Assembly (NCBI GenBank): GCA_900129675.1
Contig: FSRD01000001.1
Location: forward strand, 1-64,000
Length of the DNA: 64,000 nt
DNA from: Bradyrhizobium erythrophlei
GTDB lineage: Bacteria; Pseudomonadota; Alphaproteobacteria; Rhizobiales; Xanthobacteraceae
Reading direction: 5' to 3'
The notes beneath the pieces are model-generated. The model ran no database searches and was not told the origin of the DNA. It saw only the letters and a program-made list of their open reading frames with translations. A program made the position numbers and the translations under genes. This document shows positions 17,882 through 25,927 of the stretch, piece by piece. Each line of letters starts with the position of its first letter. The first letter of the stretch is position 1.

Positions 17882-18624
17882 GCCCCGGCGGATTTATGCA
17901 CTTCGCAAACTCGAGAGGCGCCGGCGCTGTCCAGGCACCACCACCGCCCGCGATCGAATGCCGGGAGGTTGAGGGCTACATTCTTGGCTGCGATCTGGGA
18001 CAGGCCAACGATTTTACTGCGCTGTCTATTCTTGAAAAACATCGAGAGAGTTCGACCGTCGTCGAGCAAAAAGGCTTTGAGCCGCCGGCCTCCATCACGA
18101 CCACACGGAATGTTTTTCATCTGCGCCACCTGCAACGCCTGAAGTTGGGAACGGACTATCCCGACGTTGTGAACATCGTCGGCACGATGCTGAAGTCCCT
18201 GCCGCAAGCCAAGAACGCGCCAGCGCTAGTCACCGACGCAACCGGCGTCGGCCGGCCCGTCATCGACATGATGCAGAAGGCGGGACTTCGTCCGGTCGCG
18301 ATAACGATTACCGGCGGTTTCGACGAAAACCGGGTGCTGTCGAACGAGTGGAAAATTCCGAAACGCAATTTGGTCTCGACGTTGGCGGTGTTGCTGCAAT
18401 CGGGCCGGCTCAAGGTCGCGCCGGAGCTGCGAGAGGCCGAAACATTCATCGGCGAGTTGAGCAACTTCAAGGTCAAGATCAGCGCGGCCGGCCATGACAG
18501 TTACAACGCATGGCGCGAATCGATTCATGACGACCTCGTTTTGAGCGTCGCGCTTGCGGCGTGGTGGGCCGAGCGGCCGGTGACGCCGACCCATATCAAT
18601 TTAGGAAACTGGATGGACCGATGA
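17878..18624 (+). CDS. Phage terminase large subunit, nuclease half
   Basis: 248 residues with an RNase H-like terminase nuclease: GCDLGQANDFTALSIL with catalytic Asp39, VTDATGVGRPVIDMM near residue 117 and HDDLVLSVALAAWW near 222. These are the three expected acidic clusters. Translation is coupled to the ATPase half by ATGA and to the next gene by ATGA at 18621. It cuts concatemeric phage DNA in known systems. Confidence 0.88.
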   Translation: MSPGGFMHFANSRGAGAVQAPPPPAIECREVEGYILGCDLGQANDFTALSILEKHRESSTVVEQKGFEPPASITTTRNVFHLRHLQRLKLGTDYPDVVNIVGTMLKSLPQAKNAPALVTDATGVGRPVIDMMQKAGLRPVAITITGGFDENRVLSNEWKIPKRNLVSTLAVLLQSGRLKVAPELREAETFIGELSNFKVKISAAGHDSYNAWRESIHDDLVLSVALAAWWAERPVTPTHINLGNWMDR

Positions 18625-18977
18625 CCAAAGACGAAGCTTTGAAGATTGCAGCACAGAAGGCCCGCCTGATCGATCTCGATTGGCTGAAACTCGTCGACAC
18701 GAGCAAGGTGACGCTGCAGGAAGGCAAGTACGGCGCAATCGTCCAAGGCGCGGACGAACTGATGGCATCACTCAAAAGGGAAAAACCGTATCTGTTCGGC
18801 AAGCATGCCAGAGACATGAGCGAGGCCGAAATGGCCGCATGGTGGAAAGATCACGCGCGGAAATTCCCTGGCGGCGCACCACCGCCAAAACCGATGCCGA
18901 CGGATCGTCATATGCGCGATATGTCAGACAAAGAGCGCGAAGAGTGGCTCAAGGAACATGCGCGGAGATTCGGATGA
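18621..18977 (+). CDS. Phage-region hypothetical protein with an internal repeat
   Basis: 118 residues, hydrophilic and charged. Two related segments are visible: GKHARDMSEAEMAAWWKDHA and DRHMRDMSDKEREEWLKEHA, each followed by R-K/R-F. The duplicated Trp-rich helix suggests a small helical binding protein. No function recognised. Coupled to the terminase nuclease gene (ATGA). Confidence 0.65.
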   Translation: MTKDEALKIAAQKARLIDLDWLKLVDTSKVTLQEGKYGAIVQGADELMASLKREKPYLFGKHARDMSEAEMAAWWKDHARKFPGGAPPPKPMPTDRHMRDMSDKEREEWLKEHARRFG

Positions 18978-19192
18978 CAGAACTCAAGACCACACAGCGG
19001 TATGCTCTTCGCTTGCTCGCGCACTTCGCACACTACGATCCCGACCACGGCGAGCTTTTGTGGCGAGAATTTCCCAAGGACAAGATCATAACCGATCCCG
19101 ACACCATTAAGTGGCTCGAATCGCGCGGTGCGCCCGTCGAGCGGATCGAAACATTAGGAGCACGTAAGGGAGAGCATCAAAATGGATTCTAG
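18974..19192 (+). CDS. Small phage-region hypothetical protein
   Basis: 72 residues (MTELKTTQRYALRLLAHFAH, then PKDKIITDPDTIKWLESRGA). It overlaps the preceding stop by 4 bp (ATGA) and the next start by 11 bp, so it belongs to the packed late operon. Family unknown. Confidence 0.6.
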   Translation: MTELKTTQRYALRLLAHFAHYDPDHGELLWREFPKDKIITDPDTIKWLESRGAPVERIETLGARKGEHQNGF

Positions 19193-19547
19193 CTATCAAA
19201 ATGCCGCCGTCGCAACCGCTGGCGGCGCCCAGCTCGGCGCCACGCCGATCACTCGCTGCTATACTCGATTCACCGTCGTCGTAACCGCTGGCGACAGTGC
19301 GGTGCTTCCCCCCGCGAGTACTGGCTTGGAATACGTCGTCAAGAACGCCCATGCCACCAACAGCATGAATATTTTCCCGGCCGCGGCATCTCAAGGAGGC
19401 TTTCGCGGCGACGGCCCAAATATCCCCGCCGGCGACGCTATCAACGCGCTCGCGGTCAACGTGGCATTTGCGCTCCCAGCCGGCAAGTCCGTGCGGTTCT
19501 TCTGCGTGGTCAACGGCACCTGGGACACGCTCCCGAGTATTCCGTAA
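19182..19547 (+). CDS. Phage-region beta-rich hypothetical protein
   Basis: 121 residues rich in Ala, Gly, Thr and Val (YTRFTVVVTAGDSAVLPPAS, NSMNIFPAAASQGGF, FALPAGKSVRFFCVVNG). The composition and repeated strand-like segments suggest a beta-sandwich such as a capsid decoration or fibre-associated protein; this is inference. GGGAGAG precedes the ATG. Confidence 0.6.
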   Translation: MDSSYQNAAVATAGGAQLGATPITRCYTRFTVVVTAGDSAVLPPASTGLEYVVKNAHATNSMNIFPAAASQGGFRGDGPNIPAGDAINALAVNVAFALPAGKSVRFFCVVNGTWDTLPSIP

Positions 19548-19564
19548 AAAAAGGAGCAACAACT

Positions 19565-20215
19565 ATGTCGAACGCAAAAACTCTCGAGGACGCCGTCGCC
19601 GAAACCGCATTGGCTGTCACCGGTTGGAAGAGCACAATCGCGAAGATCGAGACGCAGCTCAACGTCGCGGGCCTCGCATTGGCAAGGGCGAAAAAACAAC
19701 GCGAGATCCACGCGCTGAAGGCATCGATGAACGATGCCGCGGCCGTGGCTGCCATAAAGGCCGCGCGAAGCGATCAGCTTGCGGCCGAAGAGACCATCAA
19801 CGATTTGAAGACCGCTCTGCCGGCGGCGCAGGAACAGCTCGCGGCGGCAGAAAAGGCGGCAGCATCAGCCCGTGACGTGCTCGGGAAATTTCACGCCGCA
19901 GTGCTGATGCGCCAGCGCATCGATGTGGCAAGCAAGCTTGATGCGATCAGCGCCGATTTTGCCCGTGTCTATGCCGAATACGAAAAGCTCGGCCGCGAGA
20001 TTGTGAACATGCCCGGTGCGCTGCCGACGAGTATGCATGGCGTCACGGATCATGAGGCGGTCCTCGGCGCGCGGCGCGTGCGCGCTTCGCTGCCGAAGTT
20101 TTTCTGGAAGCTTTTCCCCGGCGCCATACATGATGAAATGAAAACTGAAAATTTGGCGACGGCCGAGGCCAGATTTTGGAATTTGCCCGAGCAAGAGAAG
20201 GCGAAGGCGGCGTAA
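19565..20215 (+). CDS. Phage-region coiled-coil protein
   Basis: 216 residues. Residues about 10-130 are Ala/Lys/Glu-rich with heptad spacing, predicting a long coiled coil (AAQEQLAAAEKAAASARDVL). The C-terminus is globular with aromatic residues (LPKFFWKLFPGAIHDEMKTE). An AAGGAG ribosome site precedes ATG 19565. No enzyme motif; a scaffold-like or structural role is possible but unproven. Confidence 0.6.
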   Translation: MSNAKTLEDAVAETALAVTGWKSTIAKIETQLNVAGLALARAKKQREIHALKASMNDAAAVAAIKAARSDQLAAEETINDLKTALPAAQEQLAAAEKAAASARDVLGKFHAAVLMRQRIDVASKLDAISADFARVYAEYEKLGREIVNMPGALPTSMHGVTDHEAVLGARRVRASLPKFFWKLFPGAIHDEMKTENLATAEARFWNLPEQEKAKAA

Positions 20216-20372
20216 TTCCGGAGGGATGCCCATTCTACTCCGGCGTGCCCAGTGGGCGGTGGTGCGGGAAAAACAACACCCACAGCCAGCGCGGCTTTTA
20301 AACTCCTTTAGCTGGTGGCTGGCATCTTTTTTGGGGCTCGAACGCCGCGATGATGCGGCAAAGGAAAGTAAA

Positions 20373-20588
20373 ATGATTAGTCCTTTCATAGTTAGAAGTA
20401 TTTTGAACAAAGCCAGCCCGGCGCTCCTCGAGCAGATCGCCGAGATCCGCGCGTTGCGCGAGAATCTGGCGTCATCAGCAAAGCTTGCAGCGCCGGCTTC
20501 GATCAGATCTGCGTATGCGGCGGCGGTTGCGCGATCGAAAGCCAAGCCCAGGTTGACCATAATCGAAGGAGGCAAGAAGCATGAATGA
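20373..20588 (+). CDS. Small phage-region hypothetical protein
   Basis: 71 residues (MISPFIVRSILNKASPALLE, C-terminus LTIIEGGKKHE), helical and basic. ATG 20373 has AAGGAAAG upstream; an in-frame ATG at 20226 would add 49 residues but has a poorly spaced site. Overlaps the next gene by 8 bp. Confidence 0.5.
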   Translation: MISPFIVRSILNKASPALLEQIAEIRALRENLASSAKLAAPASIRSAYAAAVARSKAKPRLTIIEGGKKHE

Positions 20589-20937
20589 CACACCTTCCGC
20601 CACCGAGCAGTTAGGGGCTGCTGCGGCGCGAGACAAGGTTCTCATCACAGACGACCGGGGCCGCATCATCGCCGTGCACCGGCTCAACCTGCTCGCATGG
20701 TTCGATTTGGCCAAGGTCATGGGAGAATCTGCCGCCAATCCGGCGCTTATGGATGTGGCGACCACTTGCGCCTCGGTTAGAAGAATAGACACTGTTGATT
20801 TCGCGATGCCGTCCACCGAGGCTGATCTCCGGTTTCTGATGCAGCAACTCGATTTTGACGGTCTGAAGGCGGCAAGCGAAGGCCTGCGGCAGCTGAACGC
20901 GAAGGCTGATGATGGGACCAAAGCGGCAAAAAATTGA
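20581..20937 (+). CDS. Probable phage tail assembly chaperone-like protein
   Basis: 118 residues (RGRIIAVHRLNLLAWFDLAK, LRFLMQQLDFDGLKAASEGL). Its position directly before a small overlapping frame and upstream of the gp10-like and tape-measure genes matches the tail chaperone slot of siphoviruses, where two overlapping frames are usual. Sequence similarity alone is weak, so the assignment is mainly positional. Confidence 0.5.
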   Translation: MNDTPSATEQLGAAAARDKVLITDDRGRIIAVHRLNLLAWFDLAKVMGESAANPALMDVATTCASVRRIDTVDFAMPSTEADLRFLMQQLDFDGLKAASEGLRQLNAKADDGTKAAKN

Positions 20938-21104
20938 GCAGGCAGCCTTCGTTCAAGCTCTGATGCGCTGCCTGCAATGCGGGGCTTCCGTTTGATGCGG
21001 CCTTTGCCGCCAGCGATGATTTCGTGCTGGCCTGGATAATTGCAAAAGGCGAAAACGAGGGCGGCGAATTTCTTTGGGATCGAATGGAGTGGCTCAAGAA
21101 ATGA
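20909..21104 (+). pseudogene. Second small tail-chaperone-like frame, broken by one base
   Basis: Starts at ATGATG 20909 inside the previous gene and reads KIEQAAFVQALMRCLQCG, then stops at 20995. One base later the frame continues as LPFDAAFAASDDFVLAWIIA and ends FLWDRMEWLKK at 21104, overlapping the next start. The break falls in a GGGG run (20981-20984); three Gs would give an uninterrupted protein of 64 residues. Either a recent indel or recoding. Confidence 0.6.
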
Positions 21105-21514
21105 TGACGACCGAACAATTCGAACAGGCTTTGAGTGCCTCAATCAAGACCGCGCGGCCCAGACTAGAAATCGGTCTGGATAAGGTCGGCGAACTGGCCT
21201 CGACCATGGCCGCGGCCTACATCGGTCATTACCAACCGGGCTGGCCACGGCTGGCCGAGTCCACATTGGAGCGCAAGGCCGCCGACACGCCGCTGCTAGA
21301 GACCGGCGAAATGCGCGACTCGATCAGGCACGAGGTGGACCCGATCATGCTCGAGATGGTGGTCGGATCGAACGACAAGAGGGCGCTGTATCAAGAGTTG
21401 GGCACTTCGCGTATCCCGCCGCGGCCGTTCCTTGGACTCGCGATGGCTCATAGTATGCCATTCGCCGCGGAAACGTTCGGCAAGATCGCGGTCGCCATAT
21501 TGACGGGAAAATAA
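21101..21514 (+). CDS. HK97 gp10-like phage neck/tail completion protein
   Basis: 137 residues from ATG 21101. The middle has LIET-type LLETGEMRDSIRHEVD followed by MVVGSNDKRALYQELGTSRI and PPRPFLGLAMA, the ordering seen in HK97 gp10 and related tail-attachment proteins. It is followed after 4 bp by the tape-measure gene. Structural role in head-tail joining is known for the family; assignment here is by pattern. Confidence 0.65.
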   Translation: MMTTEQFEQALSASIKTARPRLEIGLDKVGELASTMAAAYIGHYQPGWPRLAESTLERKAADTPLLETGEMRDSIRHEVDPIMLEMVVGSNDKRALYQELGTSRIPPRPFLGLAMAHSMPFAAETFGKIAVAILTGK

Positions 21515-21518
21515 GCAG

Positions 21519-23384
21519 ATGATCACAGGCATGGAGGTCGGCGCACTATTCCGCCTTGTGGACGAAGTCTCTCCTGGTCTCCGGAAGATTCTGGAGTCGG
21601 TGCGTGAACTCAACAAGGCGATTACTCTGGCGCGCGACAACCTAAAAGGCCTAGGCGCCGCTCCGGGCCTCGGCGCCGCCATCGCTGAGACTGATAGCCT
21701 CGCCGCGGCCTGGCGCAAGGTCGGCGAAAGCGCGGCAGCGGCCGCCAAGGTCGTGGCTTCAAGCGCTGCTTCTTCCGCACGCAGCGCAGCGGCGGCAGCG
21801 ACCAGCGGCGCTACAGCGGCAGTAGGCAGAGGCGGTGGTTTTAGACCCGGCGTCGGCGGCGCGGCAAGTTACTTGCCGGGCCATGTCACCGGTCCAAGCA
21901 TTCCACTTCCCGGTAAAAGTCACCTTAACCTTGGTGGCACTCCGGCGATGGTGGGTGCAGGCATAGCTGGCCTTAGTCTCTATGAAGCCGCCAACATGGA
22001 GACTGACGTACATTGGTTGAATTATCACCTAGGCCGGAAAGACAGCACGGAGGCCAACGCTCAATCTCAGAAGCTCATCGAAGATACCATGAAGGGCACT
22101 GGTCTGGGACTGTCTGAAGTTGGCAAGTCAGTTACGGATATTGCGCGGATCATGCGGGATACTCCCGGTTTTGATGTCGTCAAAGAATCGCCGAGAATTC
22201 TGCGGGCGGCTCTGACCGAAGCCCTGTCGAAGGGCACAACACTGGACGAGTCGGTAAAATCCATTCTCGGCATGACGCACATGGTGCAAGCGTACAAACC
22301 CGGTGAGATGGAGAAATTGTATCAAGTCTTCGCTTACTTGAGTACGGCCAACCCGGCACCGCTGAGCCAGATGGAAAAGACGTATAGTTACGCGATACCG
22401 ATACTTCGGTCAGGAGCCGATATTGATCCAAAAGAGGCAATGCTTCTCAGTACTGTGCTGTCAACTTCTGGCGTCACCAGCAGTAAGGCTGGCACTTGGT
22501 TGCGAGAGTTTGGTGTTCGGGCAATGCCGGGCAACAAAGAGCATAATGAGACGCTCAAGCAACTTGGATTGCTGGACGAAAACGGAAAGCCCACTTGGTT
22601 CGTGAACGGCAAGCCCAGTCTCGTGAAGGCGTTGGAGATAGCTGGTCCAATCGCTGCGGCAATGCCTCCAGAGCGGCGGCTGGCTACTGAGATGGACCTT
22701 TTCGGCAGGCGCGGCGGCGGAGGGTTCGCGGTGCTCGGTGGTGAAACATCACTCGAACGATATAGGCAAATGCGGGCTGGCATGGACGATCAAGGAAATA
22801 TCAATCGATACAACACAATCTTGAGTGACACGATGGGCACCTCCAAGATGGTGGCTCGCACCACGTTGCAGGAATTCAACGTCGCGTTGATAGATTTGGG
22901 TGGTAAGGCATTGCCAGCCGCCATTGCGGGCGTCAAGGGCCTCTCCACCGCACTCGGTTGGTTTACAGGAGGGCATCGCACACCGGAAGATAAGACGTTC
23001 AAGCCAAGCTGGTTGGAAAATCTCCATGACTACTTGTCGCCTGGAAACTGGTTGGGCAAAGGCGTTTCTGCTCTTCCAAAACAGGAACCGCTCCTGCCAC
23101 CACCGCCAGCTGGGGCGCCAACAAAATCATGGTGGCAATTCGGCGGTGGTGGCGGTGACGATGGTACGGCACCGGACAAAACGAACTTCCTCCAGGGGCC
23201 GACCGCACCGCCGAAGGTGACGCTGGCTCCGACTCTCTCGCTCAGCCTCAACATCGACGGGCAGATGCTGGCGCATGCCGTCAGTGACGCGTTTGGCAAT
23301 AACACGGGTTTTGTAACGCAGGCGCCCGCCGCCGATGGGCTCGGCCAGCACAATAGCGGTGATCATAATTTTGGCGACCGCTGA
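21519..23384 (+). CDS. Phage tail tape measure protein
   Basis: 621 residues. The N-terminus is helical and Ala-rich (LFRLVDEVSPGLRKILESVR, then an AAAAAKVVASSAASSARSAA stretch). The centre has TP901-type tape-measure elements (LSLYEAANMETDVHWLNYHL, ALTEALSKGTTLDESVKSIL, SGVTSSKAGTWLREFG). The C-terminus is Pro/Gly rich (PPPPAGAPTKSWWQFGGGGG). It is short for a tape measure, implying a short tail if functional. Confidence 0.8.
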   Translation: MITGMEVGALFRLVDEVSPGLRKILESVRELNKAITLARDNLKGLGAAPGLGAAIAETDSLAAAWRKVGESAAAAAKVVASSAASSARSAAAAATSGATAAVGRGGGFRPGVGGAASYLPGHVTGPSIPLPGKSHLNLGGTPAMVGAGIAGLSLYEAANMETDVHWLNYHLGRKDSTEANAQSQKLIEDTMKGTGLGLSEVGKSVTDIARIMRDTPGFDVVKESPRILRAALTEALSKGTTLDESVKSILGMTHMVQAYKPGEMEKLYQVFAYLSTANPAPLSQMEKTYSYAIPILRSGADIDPKEAMLLSTVLSTSGVTSSKAGTWLREFGVRAMPGNKEHNETLKQLGLLDENGKPTWFVNGKPSLVKALEIAGPIAAAMPPERRLATEMDLFGRRGGGGFAVLGGETSLERYRQMRAGMDDQGNINRYNTILSDTMGTSKMVARTTLQEFNVALIDLGGKALPAAIAGVKGLSTALGWFTGGHRTPEDKTFKPSWLENLHDYLSPGNWLGKGVSALPKQEPLLPPPPAGAPTKSWWQFGGGGGDDGTAPDKTNFLQGPTAPPKVTLAPTLSLSLNIDGQMLAHAVSDAFGNNTGFVTQAPAADGLGQHNSGDHNFGDR

Positions 23385-23385
23385 A

Positions 23386-23631
23386 ATGGCCGACATGATG
23401 ACCGACGAATGGATCGCTGACCATGGTTACGGCCGCGGGATGCCCTCGGTCACGCCTGAGGACGAGATGGTGGCCGCGCTGTGTCACATTGAAGCGGAGC
23501 TGGAAAACAAATTTCAGTCGCTCGGCGCGGATGCGGCCTCGACGATCGCGGAATCTTTCGTTGCCACCGTCATCCGCGTGCGGCGTGAGCTCGAGGCTGC
23601 GGGCGAGACGTCGCCGCGCGTGTTGAACTGA
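23386..23631 (+). CDS. Small phage-region hypothetical protein
   Basis: 81 residues, acidic (MADMMTDEWIADHGYGRGMP, later AALCHIEAELENKFQSLGAD). Starts 2 bp after the tape-measure stop. Last gene of the rightward phage block; tail fibre, hub and lysis genes that would normally follow are absent. Confidence 0.55.
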   Translation: MADMMTDEWIADHGYGRGMPSVTPEDEMVAALCHIEAELENKFQSLGADAASTIAESFVATVIRVRRELEAAGETSPRVLN

Positions 23632-23729
23632 TCTTGGCGTTCCCGAGAGGGCGCGTCCTGCACCATGAGGCTCCCGCGGCGGACGTACCCGCGGCGGCGA
23701 CTTGAGCGCGTTCTATCGATCCGAAATCA

Positions 23730-24230
23730 TCACTGAAGATCCGACTTAACCCGGTCCCATTCCAATTTCAGGACGCGCCGTGCGGCCGCCACAAATTGCG
23801 GATCCATCTTGACCCTTTCGTCCAGCGTCTTGCAATTATCGATTTCAAGTATAACGCGCTCAAGTTCCTTTGACGCGTCTTCCTTCGGGTTGAGCATCAG
23901 TTCGACGCGCGTCCCAAGATTTGAAGCTGCTCTGTCGTCCTTCGGCGAAAGAGGTACCTTCGCTGACATCATGATCGAATGGTATTCGGCCAACGTCGTT
24001 CTTAATGTATCTATCCATTCCTGTCGCAATGTGGCGATCGCGCGCGCTCCGGCTTTTTGCGCCGTCAGCATGCTTGCCTCGGCGCTTGTTTGAGCAGCGG
24101 CGGCCTGTTTCCTTCCGATTAACAGCGCGACTATCGGACCTCCGAGGCCGCCGATTAGGGCCAGCAACGACGAGATGATGGCCGCAACGACTACTGCATT
24201 CGTTTTTAGGTATTCGAAAAATGCAATCAT
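23730..24230 (-). CDS. Membrane-anchored hypothetical protein with cytoplasmic helical domain
   Basis: 166 residues from ATG 24230. One N-terminal membrane segment, about residues 10-38 (VVVAAIISSLLALIGGLGGP), then a charged helical domain (EYHSIMMSAKVPLSPKDDRA, KELERVILEIDNCKTLDERV). Such architectures occur in prophage accessory and superinfection genes, but no family is recognised. Opposite strand to the phage structural block. Confidence 0.6.
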   Translation of the reverse strand: MIAFFEYLKTNAVVVAAIISSLLALIGGLGGPIVALLIGRKQAAAAQTSAEASMLTAQKAGARAIATLRQEWIDTLRTTLAEYHSIMMSAKVPLSPKDDRAASNLGTRVELMLNPKEDASKELERVILEIDNCKTLDERVKMDPQFVAAARRVLKLEWDRVKSDLQ

Positions 24231-24277
24231 GGATTTCCCCCCCCCCGGATCTCGACCAGGCGCCCGGATCGGTCTAA

Positions 24278-24475
24278 TCATCGGCCACGCGCCGCTGCCC
24301 GGCCCTTCTCCGTGGCCTGATACTCGACATCGCTGATGTTCGTCTTGAACGGCGTTAGCCATCCCAGGTCGACCAGCCGGTGGTATCTGCTGCGATCAAT
24401 ATTGCCGGCGGTGTATTTGCGGCCGTCGCTGGCGACAATCTGACGGATCAGCTTGAGGTCGTCCTCGTCGTCCAT
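24278..24475 (-). CDS. Small hypothetical protein, winged-helix-like
   Basis: 65 residues from ATG 24475 (MDDEDDLKLIRQIVASDGRK, RYHRLVDLGWLTPFKTNISD, VEYQATEKGRAAARGR). The pattern of helix, 'RLVDLGWL' turn and 'YQATEKGR' ending resembles a minimal winged helix of the kind seen in short phage proteins. Function not known. Confidence 0.5.
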   Translation of the reverse strand: MDDEDDLKLIRQIVASDGRKYTAGNIDRSRYHRLVDLGWLTPFKTNISDVEYQATEKGRAAARGR

Positions 24476-24560
24476 GTTGTTCACTTCTTCGCCTTCAGCC
24501 CCAGCTCGACCAGGCGGCGGATGGCTGAGATTTCGGAATACCAAAATCGGCAGACCGCGC

Positions 24561-24770
24561 CTAACCTTCCGGGAACAGCTTGTCGGTCGCTTTGTCCAAA
24601 CGCTTCTTCTCGGCGCGCGCATCCAGCAAATGACCAACTAGGTCGCCATTCAACTTGTAAATGTTCGAACCCTTAAGATCGTAAAGCTTTCGACCTTTAA
24701 GGCTGAAGACTGCGTCGTCCATGACTATGCCGACATGGACGCCTTTGCTGTTGAATATATTGCCGTTCAC
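24561..24770 (-). CDS. Four-fold beta-flower-type small protein
   Basis: 69 residues from GTG 24770, chosen because GAGGAGG lies at good spacing upstream. The sequence repeats a short strand motif: GNIFNSKGVHVGIV, DDAVFSLKGRKLYDLKGSNI, YKLNGDLVGHLLD. The G-x-x-[IVL]-[FY]-x-[LS]-[KN]-G periodicity matches small four-bladed beta-flower proteins. Family function is poorly known. Confidence 0.6.
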   Translation of the reverse strand: MNGNIFNSKGVHVGIVMDDAVFSLKGRKLYDLKGSNIYKLNGDLVGHLLDARAEKKRLDKATDKLFPEG

Positions 24771-24858
24771 GACCGACCTCCTCTCGAGGCCCCTCCTCCT
24801 TAGCAAAGGGGCTGCGCTTGTTGGCCGGCGATAGCGAGACAAATCGCGGGCCCAGGGG

Positions 24859-25059
24859 CTATTTCCCTTTCGCCTTCAGCCCGAGTTCGAGGATGCCGCG
24901 TATGGCCTCGGGGCGGGTTACCGGCGGCTTTTGCTTGGCCGCCCATGCATCAATGGCCTTCAACTGATCGGCCTGAAGGCGGACACCGACGAGCTTCCCG
25001 GTCTCCGCCGATCGCCTTCGGACCGGTTTAATTATGTTATCATAACTTGATTTGTCCAT
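24859..25059 (-). CDS. Ribbon-helix-helix-type small regulator
   Basis: 66 residues from ATG 25059. The C-terminal half reads KLVGVRLQADQLKAIDAWAA, KQKPPVTRPEAIRGILELGL, a typical RHH pattern of one strand and two helices with R-P-E-A-I-R in helix 2. Flanking its start codon are two near-identical palindromic sites, pointing to autoregulation. Expected to act as a homodimeric DNA-binding protein or a control protein of the element. Confidence 0.75.
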   Translation of the reverse strand: MDKSSYDNIIKPVRRRSAETGKLVGVRLQADQLKAIDAWAAKQKPPVTRPEAIRGILELGLKAKGK

Positions 25060-25075
25060 GACGCTATGATAACAT
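25034..25075. promoter_or_regulatory. Paired operator sites around the RHH gene start
   Basis: GTTATCATAAC at 25036-25046 is a near-perfect palindrome about a central C. A 10/11 match to its complement lies at 25063-25073. As a pair, ATGTTATCATA (25034-25044) and TATGATAACAT (25065-25075) form an exact 11-bp inverted repeat with a 20-bp gap. The AT-rich region also serves the divergent rightward genes. Confidence 0.7.
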
Positions 25076-25262
25076 GGAAGGCAGGCGTCGGGAAAGTCCC
25101 CGACGTTCAGGGACTCCGTCCGGACCTTTGTTGGCGCGAGGGATATACGCGCCGTCATTCAAAGCCGGAGGCGTCGACAATGTCCCACCAAGCCAATCCC
25201 CCGGATCAAGACGACGTTCAAGGCTGACGTCCCACGCATTGCACCTTCGGGAGATTCAAACA

Positions 25263-25592
25263 ATGGCCCAAATGATAAAAGTTAACTCTGACATCGAGGA
25301 CCACCTTCATCGCGCCGTCAACATGGCGGCTATCGCCGTGACCTTGGCGGAGAAGGTCTTAAACGTTTACGAGCACTACGGAGACGCGGAATATCACGAG
25401 AAACGCCGAAAGGAAGGCTGTGAACCTATCTTTATTCACGAGCAAGACGAGGGCACATTACTGTTTGCGCTATATGAGGCCCACGCTCAGATCAGAACGG
25501 CGTGGGATTTGTTCACGCTCCCGGATGATGATGCGCCCGCGGAAACAGTAGCGGAGGCGGCCGACGCGAATGGAAAGGCGGTGCTGTCATGA
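25263..25592 (+). CDS. Hypothetical protein of the element's control region
   Basis: 109 residues from ATG 25263 with GGGAG upstream. Helical, acidic (EDHLHRAVNMAAIAVTLAEK, later DEGTLLFALYEAHAQIRTAW). No family recognised. First gene of a short rightward operon whose next member overlaps by 4 bp. Confidence 0.6.
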   Translation: MAQMIKVNSDIEDHLHRAVNMAAIAVTLAEKVLNVYEHYGDAEYHEKRRKEGCEPIFIHEQDEGTLLFALYEAHAQIRTAWDLFTLPDDDAPAETVAEAADANGKAVLS

Positions 25593-25894
25593 GAAGCCAA
25601 GAGCCGATCGATCGCGGCATCCGAATCCGAAAAGCCGAGCATGGAGCGTGGGCGACCACAGAAACCCGAGTCGCCTTGATCGTGGCCGAGCGCGGGCTTA
25701 CCAAAAAACAACTGGCAAAGTTCTATGTGAGCCGGCGCAAGAACTGCAAGCCTCGGTTTGACTATTGGGCCTTCGCGAAAGCGCAGGACATTTCCACGGA
25801 CTGGCTTTTCGAGGGCGATATTAGATCGTATCCCCGCGGAACTGCACCCCGGCCGCACCAGTCGCGCCGCCTCACCGGCGATGATGCAGCATGA
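25589..25894 (+). CDS. Hypothetical, possibly XRE-like regulator
   Basis: 101 residues. The central part TETRVALIVAERGLTKKQLA with KFYVSRRKNCKPRFDYWAFA then AQDISTDWLFEGDI resembles a helix-turn-helix regulator in which '...ISTDWLFEGD' matches the common phage-repressor ending 'VSLDWLLTGE'. Assignment as a DNA-binding protein is inference. ATGA overlap with the preceding gene. Confidence 0.55.
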   Translation: MRSQEPIDRGIRIRKAEHGAWATTETRVALIVAERGLTKKQLAKFYVSRRKNCKPRFDYWAFAKAQDISTDWLFEGDIRSYPRGTAPRPHQSRRLTGDDAA

Positions 25895-25927
25895 GCGAGC
25901 ACGAAGGCGGCGAAACAGGAGTAAAGC

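Noticed and set aside
20928..20937. A AAA AAT heptamer at the end of the tail chaperone-like gene as a -1 frameshift site
   Set aside because: It fits the slippery pattern, but the -1 frame stops after nine codons (at 20961-20963), so it cannot give the usual long chaperone extension. The overlapping +1-frame gene at 20909 explains the coding better.
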